Assembly: GCA_026702635.1 (NCBI GenBank) | Contig: JAPPBZ010000234.1 | Coordinates: 1-19,470 of the forward strand | From: Bacteroidota bacterium | GTDB lineage: Bacteria; Bacteroidota; Rhodothermia; Rhodothermales; Bin80 | Direction: 5' to 3' | Length of the DNA stretch: 19,470 bases | Shown here: in pieces, positions 15,004-19,470 of the stretch | How positions within the stretch are numbered: the stretch's first letter is position 1 | How the letters are laid out: the number at the start of each line of letters is the position of its first letter | The notes under the pieces: model-generated | Databases searched by the model: none | What the model saw: only the letters and a program-made list of their open reading frames with translations | What the model was told of the DNA's origin: nothing | Program-made: the position numbers and the translations under genes

Positions 15004-18000
15004 ATGATTCCACGAATTGTACCTGTACTGGCATTCCAAGCCGTCATTTTCAGAGTGAACAATCGGTGTGTGCGTCCATGCGAGGAATTCTTGCAAGAGG
15101 TTCGTCGATCTGCCCTTTTTCCAATCTGGAGAGAATTGATTGCATGTCTTACGTTTGCAGGGGTATTCGCAGTTTCGGGATTCTCTCAGCCGATGGAGAC
15201 ATTGGTTGAACCTGACGTGATTCTGGTTCAATACGAGCCCGGTGCGTATTTAGGCAAGGCTGCATATCCATCAATATTGCAGATTGAATCGGTGGAAGCA
15301 GCGTTTCCATTTCTGGAGAAATTAACAGGCAATCGGGCGCAGTTGGCCAGCGTGCAGGCATTAAAGCGCGTGTTTCGCGTAAGGTATGGTGCTGACATTT
15401 CGCCCTATCAAGCTGCTGCGATGATTGCAAACAATCCAGAAGTCAAATACGCTGAACCCCAATATCGCGGCTTTATTGATTCAGTCCCGATGCCAGTGAA
15501 TCATGATCCATCGGGAATGTATTCCCCTCTTATCCCCAATGATCCGATGTTTGCGGATGAAGGTTATATGCAGTTCCTGGAAATCACAAAGGCCTGGGAT
15601 GTTGTAAAAGGGGAAGAGGGAGAGGTGGTGATTGCGATTGTAGATTCCGGTGTAGCCTGGGATCATCCCGACCTGGCGGAAAATCTTTGGGACAATTTGG
15701 GCGAAGTCCCAGACAATCGAATAGATGACGACAATAATGGATTTATTGATGATGTGCACGGCTGGAATGTTTACAGTAACTCAGGTGACGCAAGACCGTT
15801 GAGGCAGGGCCCTGATTCCCATGGGACTGAGGTTGCTGGGGCAGCTGTTGCTGTTGCGAACAATGGCTTGGGACTGGCTGGGACCAGTTGGAATGCAAAA
15901 TTTATGGCAGTCAATGTGGTATGCGGGCCCAATAGTGAGTTTTTTTGCGAAATGGGGAAGGGGGTATTATATGCTGCGATGAACGGCGCACATATCATCA
16001 ATGCCAGCTATGGGTATCACACCGAGGAATATAGTCTTACCCTGGAAGCTGTTTATCAGGCGGCTGAGGATCTTGGGAGTCTCGTCGTTGCCGCAGCAGG
16101 GAATGATGAAGTCAAACTTGGAGGATTTCGAGGACATTACCCAGGATCTTTTCTGACTACACTGAGCGTTTGTGGTACATTCGGCGATTCCTATAACAAT
16201 ATATACAATTACGGATACGGCGTGGATGTATGCGCTGCCGGGAACCAAGTCGTATCGACAACCCTCAATCATGGGTATGGCAGCTATAGTGGCACCTCGT
16301 TCGCCGCGCCTTTAACATCTGGAGTTGCCGCGTTGGTTAAGACGCGGTTTCCAGAGTTTACGCCGCCGCAAGTCCGTGAACAGATTCGAGCGACTGCAGA
16401 CCATGGGATCTATGATTCGAATCAACATTTACCGGGGCTCCTCGGTAGAGGATATGTGAATGCCTACCGGGCCGTAACCGAAACGGACAAAGTTTCCATT
16501 CGTCTGGTAGAGTGGGAGGCAAAAGATGAAAATGAGGATGGTGGCTTAGCCATTTCCGAGCAAATCCACATCACGGCAACGTTTGAGTCATTTTTGGCGG
16601 ATGCGGAAAACCTGACGCTTGATTGGATTGCAAGGCCTGACCATACCATCTTTCCAAATGGCAATCGCCTCAGTTTAGGTTCTCTGCAACATGGAGAAAA
16701 AGGCACTGTAGGTTTTTCAGTGGTTCCAAGTGAGAGCGCACCGTATCGATCCTTTGTATTCCTTGAGCCCCACATCAAAACATCGGAGGGAGAACTTGTG
16801 AGCGGGGGTGATGCAATCGGATTAATCGTAAATAGTGCACAATTGGCACTCCATGAAACGAATACTTTTCGATATACGATGACATCGGAGGGGAATATTG
16901 GTTACGTGGACTTCATGCGTAAGGAATATCCTTCAGCTTCCGTTCCCACTGGAGAAATAACCGTAAAGGAGGAACTATTTGTGTATCAGGCTGGGCTACT
17001 TATTGGGGCGGCATCTAGAGTTGCAGGTTCAGTATTCAGTGATGCCTCTGAAGAGATTGGGTGGATACAGAACCAAGATTTTGTGCCAGCTGGTCCGTTG
17101 ATGTCTTTTGAGGAAGAAAATGGAGATCAAGTCAGTCGTGTGACGATGAACGACAAATCGGGCAGCATTTATGGGGGGTTGGATATCATTCAGGAGTCGC
17201 TGGTGAGTTCACAGGAGCAATTTGAAGATATAGCACTTTTCCGATATAGGGTGCACAACCCGATTAATTGGACAATGAAGGACATGCATGTGGGACTATA
17301 CTTTTCTATTCCTGTGAGTAGTGGGGTAGGTATGGCGACGTATCAGAATGGGAATATGGAAGAGGTCTTCCCGTACATGCACATGGGTCGAATAGGTGGA
17401 GGCTATGTTGGGTTTGCCGTTCTATCAGACCATGCCCCCAAGCATTACAGAACCTATGATGATCAATGGTCCGATGGAAGGCGGCAGGTACGTCTCCCTA
17501 GTGAGGCATGGCCTGGGCTCAGCGGAGGGATTGTTCCGGGGATGGAAAGCGATGGAGGGGATAGACAGCTGTTCGCATCAGGCCCTCATACAGTAGAGGC
17601 ATTCTCTGAGGTGGTGATAGATTTTGCGATGATCTACGGGGACGACTTGGACGACCTTGTAGAAAATGCCCGACTTATGCGTCAGCTAAGAGACAGTTGG
17701 GTGGTTCCAGTGGCATTAACGGCGCCGAAAACCGTATCCATTGCAGAGGGGGGCACCACCACATTTGAAATCGCTCTGGCGGCGGAGCCACCCGGTGATG
17801 TTACAGTGAGTATCAGAGGCCATGAGGGAACGGACCTGGCAGACGTGCCCCCGAGCCCACTGAATTTGACGTTCACCCCAAAGAATTACAGTACTGTACA
17901 GTCGGTGACACTAACCGCATCCGAGGACGCCGATATCATTGATGACGAGGTAATACTGACTCTAGCGACAACAAGTGGGAGCGGGTACGCAACAGCTCAT

Positions 18001-18339
18001 GTAATTGCGGTGACAATAAAGGACAATCTGATCCTGAACACTTCCGAATCGGAGTTGCCACAGGAAGTGACGCTTTGGGGAAATTATCCAAACCCGTTGT
18101 CAGACGCAACAAGCATAGAATTTGATCTGCCAGAGTCAGCACAAATTTCAGTTATGGTTACGGACATTCTGGGAAGAGTTGTCAAAATGTTGCCATATGG
18201 ACGGTTGGGGGCAGGTCGGGGTCACACGATAGAGGTGAATACGGCTGAATTAACCTCGGGACTATATTTTTATACGCTGCGGGTTGACATGGGAGGAAAA
18301 ATTGTTGAACGCTCGAATTCAATGATCATTGTGAGATAG
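15004..18339 (+). CDS. Secreted subtilisin-like (S8) protease with Calx-β domain and T9SS sorting tail
   Basis: An 1111-residue exported serine protease. A hydrophobic signal core lies at about 46-60 and ends in GFSQ, so the 40 residues before it make the ATG at 15004 questionable. In-frame GTG (15070) or TTG (15091) starts would give normal signal peptides. Residues about 65-160 look like an inhibitor/propeptide region. The S8 domain (about 185-490) has Asp214 in AIVDSG, His273 in DSHGTEVAG, oxyanion-hole Asn367 in AAAGND and Ser432 in YSGTSFAAP. About 400 β-rich residues of unknown family follow. A Calx-β-like repeat is at 901-1008 (VSIAEGGTTTFEI). The final 94 residues form a type A T9SS sorting domain, with NYPNP at 1027-1031, DILGR and GLYFYTL. 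It probably acts at the cell surface or in the medium. Confidence 0.92.
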   Translation: MIPRIVPVLAFQAVIFRVNNRCVRPCEEFLQEVRRSALFPIWRELIACLTFAGVFAVSGFSQPMETLVEPDVILVQYEPGAYLGKAAYPSILQIESVEAAFPFLEKLTGNRAQLASVQALKRVFRVRYGADISPYQAAAMIANNPEVKYAEPQYRGFIDSVPMPVNHDPSGMYSPLIPNDPMFADEGYMQFLEITKAWDVVKGEEGEVVIAIVDSGVAWDHPDLAENLWDNLGEVPDNRIDDDNNGFIDDVHGWNVYSNSGDARPLRQGPDSHGTEVAGAAVAVANNGLGLAGTSWNAKFMAVNVVCGPNSEFFCEMGKGVLYAAMNGAHIINASYGYHTEEYSLTLEAVYQAAEDLGSLVVAAAGNDEVKLGGFRGHYPGSFLTTLSVCGTFGDSYNNIYNYGYGVDVCAAGNQVVSTTLNHGYGSYSGTSFAAPLTSGVAALVKTRFPEFTPPQVREQIRATADHGIYDSNQHLPGLLGRGYVNAYRAVTETDKVSIRLVEWEAKDENEDGGLAISEQIHITATFESFLADAENLTLDWIARPDHTIFPNGNRLSLGSLQHGEKGTVGFSVVPSESAPYRSFVFLEPHIKTSEGELVSGGDAIGLIVNSAQLALHETNTFRYTMTSEGNIGYVDFMRKEYPSASVPTGEITVKEELFVYQAGLLIGAASRVAGSVFSDASEEIGWIQNQDFVPAGPLMSFEEENGDQVSRVTMNDKSGSIYGGLDIIQESLVSSQEQFEDIALFRYRVHNPINWTMKDMHVGLYFSIPVSSGVGMATYQNGNMEEVFPYMHMGRIGGGYVGFAVLSDHAPKHYRTYDDQWSDGRRQVRLPSEAWPGLSGGIVPGMESDGGDRQLFASGPHTVEAFSEVVIDFAMIYGDDLDDLVENARLMRQLRDSWVVPVALTAPKTVSIAEGGTTTFEIALAAEPPGDVTVSIRGHEGTDLADVPPSPLNLTFTPKNYSTVQSVTLTASEDADIIDDEVILTLATTSGSGYATAHVIAVTIKDNLILNTSESELPQEVTLWGNYPNPLSDATSIEFDLPESAQISVMVTDILGRVVKMLPYGRLGAGRGHTIEVNTAELTSGLYFYTLRVDMGGKIVERSNSMIIVR

Positions 18340-18390
18340 GAAAAATTCAAATGATCGCAGGTTACAATCCAGTCGGTTCCAACGTATTTC

Positions 18391-19146
18391 GTGCTGAGAG
18401 ATAATTTTCGCTTGATGAGAATCAGGACTTTTTTGAAGCAGCAGCTTCGTAGGGTTGGCCTGGAGGTGAATCGCTTTAATGCGGCGGGTTCATTCACTGC
18501 ACGGAGGCAACGGATGCTGGAACGCATGGGCGTAGATCTCGTGCTTGATGCCGGGGCAAGTGACGGTGGGTTTGCGTCTGAGCTCAGAGATGCCGGCTAC
18601 CGGGGGCGGATCATTTCATTTGAGCCTTTGGAAAAACCTTTTCAGTCCCTGTTGAGCAAGGCAAATAAGGACGATAATTGGGAGGTTTTCCAATTTGCAC
18701 TGGGAAGTGCACCAGAGGAGGCTGAGATAAATATCGCTAAGGATGATAAATGCAGCTCATTCCTAGCCCCCCTGGAACGACAGACTCGAGTGTATTCGGG
18801 CGCGCAGACATCATCGTCGACTACAGTTCAAGTGCAGAGGTTAAGTGACCTGTACGGTGTGCAGTTTCAACCTGGTGCGAATCCTTTTCTAAAAATTGAT
18901 ACTCAGGGTTATGAGGGGCGCGTAATTGATGGGGCAGGGGATGTACTGGACGAGATGGTCGGAATGCAGATAGAATTGTCACTGGTCCCACTTTTTGATG
19001 GAGGCCAGAGCTACGCCAGACTCCTCCAGGAGCTGGAAAACCGAAAATTCCAACCTGTGTTGCTGGAGCCCGTGTTCGTCGATCCAGAGACCGAACAAAC
19101 CCTTCAGGTGGATGCTGTATTCTTCCGTCAGGATCTGCAAGAATGA
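18391..19146 (+). CDS. FkbM-family SAM-dependent methyltransferase
   Basis: A 251-residue protein with a Rossmann-type methyltransferase fold of the FkbM family. Members commonly O-methylate sugars or polyketide hydroxyls. SAM-binding motif I is VLDAGASDGG at 51-60. The acidic motif is SFEP at 76-79, and the family-specific FLKIDTQGYEG sits at 167-177. The later IELSLVPLFDG block also fits the family. There is no signal peptide, so it acts in the cytoplasm. The start is uncertain: GTG at 18391 gives the full length, while ATG at 18415 would remove eight residues. Neither has a clear ribosome binding site. It lies 51 bases after the T9SS-exported protease. A role in surface glycan modification is plausible from family and context but not shown. 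Confidence 0.87.
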   Translation: MLRDNFRLMRIRTFLKQQLRRVGLEVNRFNAAGSFTARRQRMLERMGVDLVLDAGASDGGFASELRDAGYRGRIISFEPLEKPFQSLLSKANKDDNWEVFQFALGSAPEEAEINIAKDDKCSSFLAPLERQTRVYSGAQTSSSTTVQVQRLSDLYGVQFQPGANPFLKIDTQGYEGRVIDGAGDVLDEMVGMQIELSLVPLFDGGQSYARLLQELENRKFQPVLLEPVFVDPETEQTLQVDAVFFRQDLQE

Positions 19147-19219
19147 GCCGGTGTTTGGATACGTAAAGTCCGTGCCATAACCACCGCAGGGAAAGGTCTT
19201 GCAAGTGACAAGAAGATTT
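19147..19219. other. Convergent intergenic region, no clear terminator
   Basis: These 73 bases separate two genes that read towards each other, the FkbM methyltransferase and the partial ATPase. A shared bidirectional terminator would be expected here. The only symmetric element I can see is the 8-base palindrome CTTGCAAG near 19198-19205, too short to be convincing. No small gene or RNA is recognised. Confidence 0.35.
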
Positions 19220-19470
19220 CTATGATCGCAGCAGATTAGGCTTTGAAAGCAGTAGGGCCATTTCACGGAGTCCGATGACTTCGATTGATTCCCCCACCGG
19301 ATAGCGATCTTCGCCCGCATACACTACAAAGGTATGTTCTGGCTCAATATCACTAATGGCATTGTAGAATCCTTTGCCAAGGCTTGGAGTAAGCGAGCGC
19401 TTAATTTCTATGGCTACGGGCCGTTGGAATCCAGGAATCTCCAGTATAAGGTCAAGTTCAGCTCCCGCGG
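19220..19470 (-). CDS. C-terminal fragment of a DUF4143-type P-loop ATPase
   Basis: The gene enters from the right edge and only its last 82 residues are inside the window; the frame begins at base 19468 and ends with TAG at 19222-19220. The fragment contains AGAELDLILE followed by VAIEIKRS, the Asp...Glu-x-Lys arrangement of a PD-(D/E)xK nuclease-like fold. FVVYAGEDRYPVGE and VIGLREMALLL follow. This pattern matches the DUF4143 C-terminal domain of a widespread family of ATPases (AAA domain followed by DUF4143) whose role is poorly known. The P-loop half lies outside the window and cannot be checked, so the ATPase label is an inference from the tail. The gene converges on the FkbM gene. Confidence 0.75.
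   Translation of the reverse strand, partial: AGAELDLILEIPGFQRPVAIEIKRSLTPSLGKGFYNAISDIEPEHTFVVYAGEDRYPVGESIEVIGLREMALLLSKPNLLRS

Noticed and set aside
14231..15010. The same 10-mer GAAATGATTC at the start codons of two genes (14231 and 15001)
   Set aside because: The flanks differ completely and ten bases can match by chance; no common regulatory element is supported.
18351..18404. A tiny open frame between the protease and FkbM genes
   Set aside because: Seventeen codons, no ribosome binding site, overlaps the FkbM start and shows no recognisable feature.
1..19470. tRNA, rRNA, CRISPR, insertion-sequence or prophage features
   Set aside because: Coding sequence fills almost all of the window; no cloverleaf, repeat-spacer array, transposase motif or terminal inverted repeats were seen in the short gaps.

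Overview
The window looks like a chromosomal stretch from a Gram-negative bacterium of the Bacteroidota/Rhodothermota side of the FCB group. The main clue is the secreted subtilisin-like protease at 15004-18339, which ends in a type IX secretion (Por-type) sorting tail. An outer-membrane β-barrel protein and mostly weak Shine-Dalgarno sequences fit that placement. The phylum is an inference; no rRNA or other marker is present.

Left half (152-9868, minus strand): six genes lie in one direction with gaps of 1 to 32 bases, so they probably form one transcription unit read right to left. The order is PBP2 (mrdA), RodA, a sarcosine/N-methyltryptophan oxidase-like flavoenzyme, arginyl-tRNA synthetase, prephenate dehydratase, and a secreted S9 prolyl-oligopeptidase-family peptidase. 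The first two are the lateral-wall peptidoglycan synthase pair. The others are housekeeping or catabolic and have no evident functional link to them.

Right half (9913-19146, plus strand): a divergent run starts with a large outer-membrane protein that joins a gluzincin-type metalloprotease domain, a TolB-like propeller and an Omp85-type barrel. It is followed by a dihydroorotate dehydrogenase with an unusual active-site mix, an Sfp-type phosphopantetheinyl transferase, the T9SS-exported subtilase and an FkbM-family methyltransferase. A partial gene enters from the right edge on the minus strand and encodes the C-terminus of a DUF4143-type ATPase.

I see no rRNA, tRNA, CRISPR array, transposase, phage gene or integration signature. 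No gene-free stretch reaches 300 bases. The points most worth a second look are the protease-propeller-barrel fusion and the class-2-like dihydroorotate dehydrogenase that carries a cysteine where class 2 enzymes use serine. I do not see a clear, wholly new multi-gene system.
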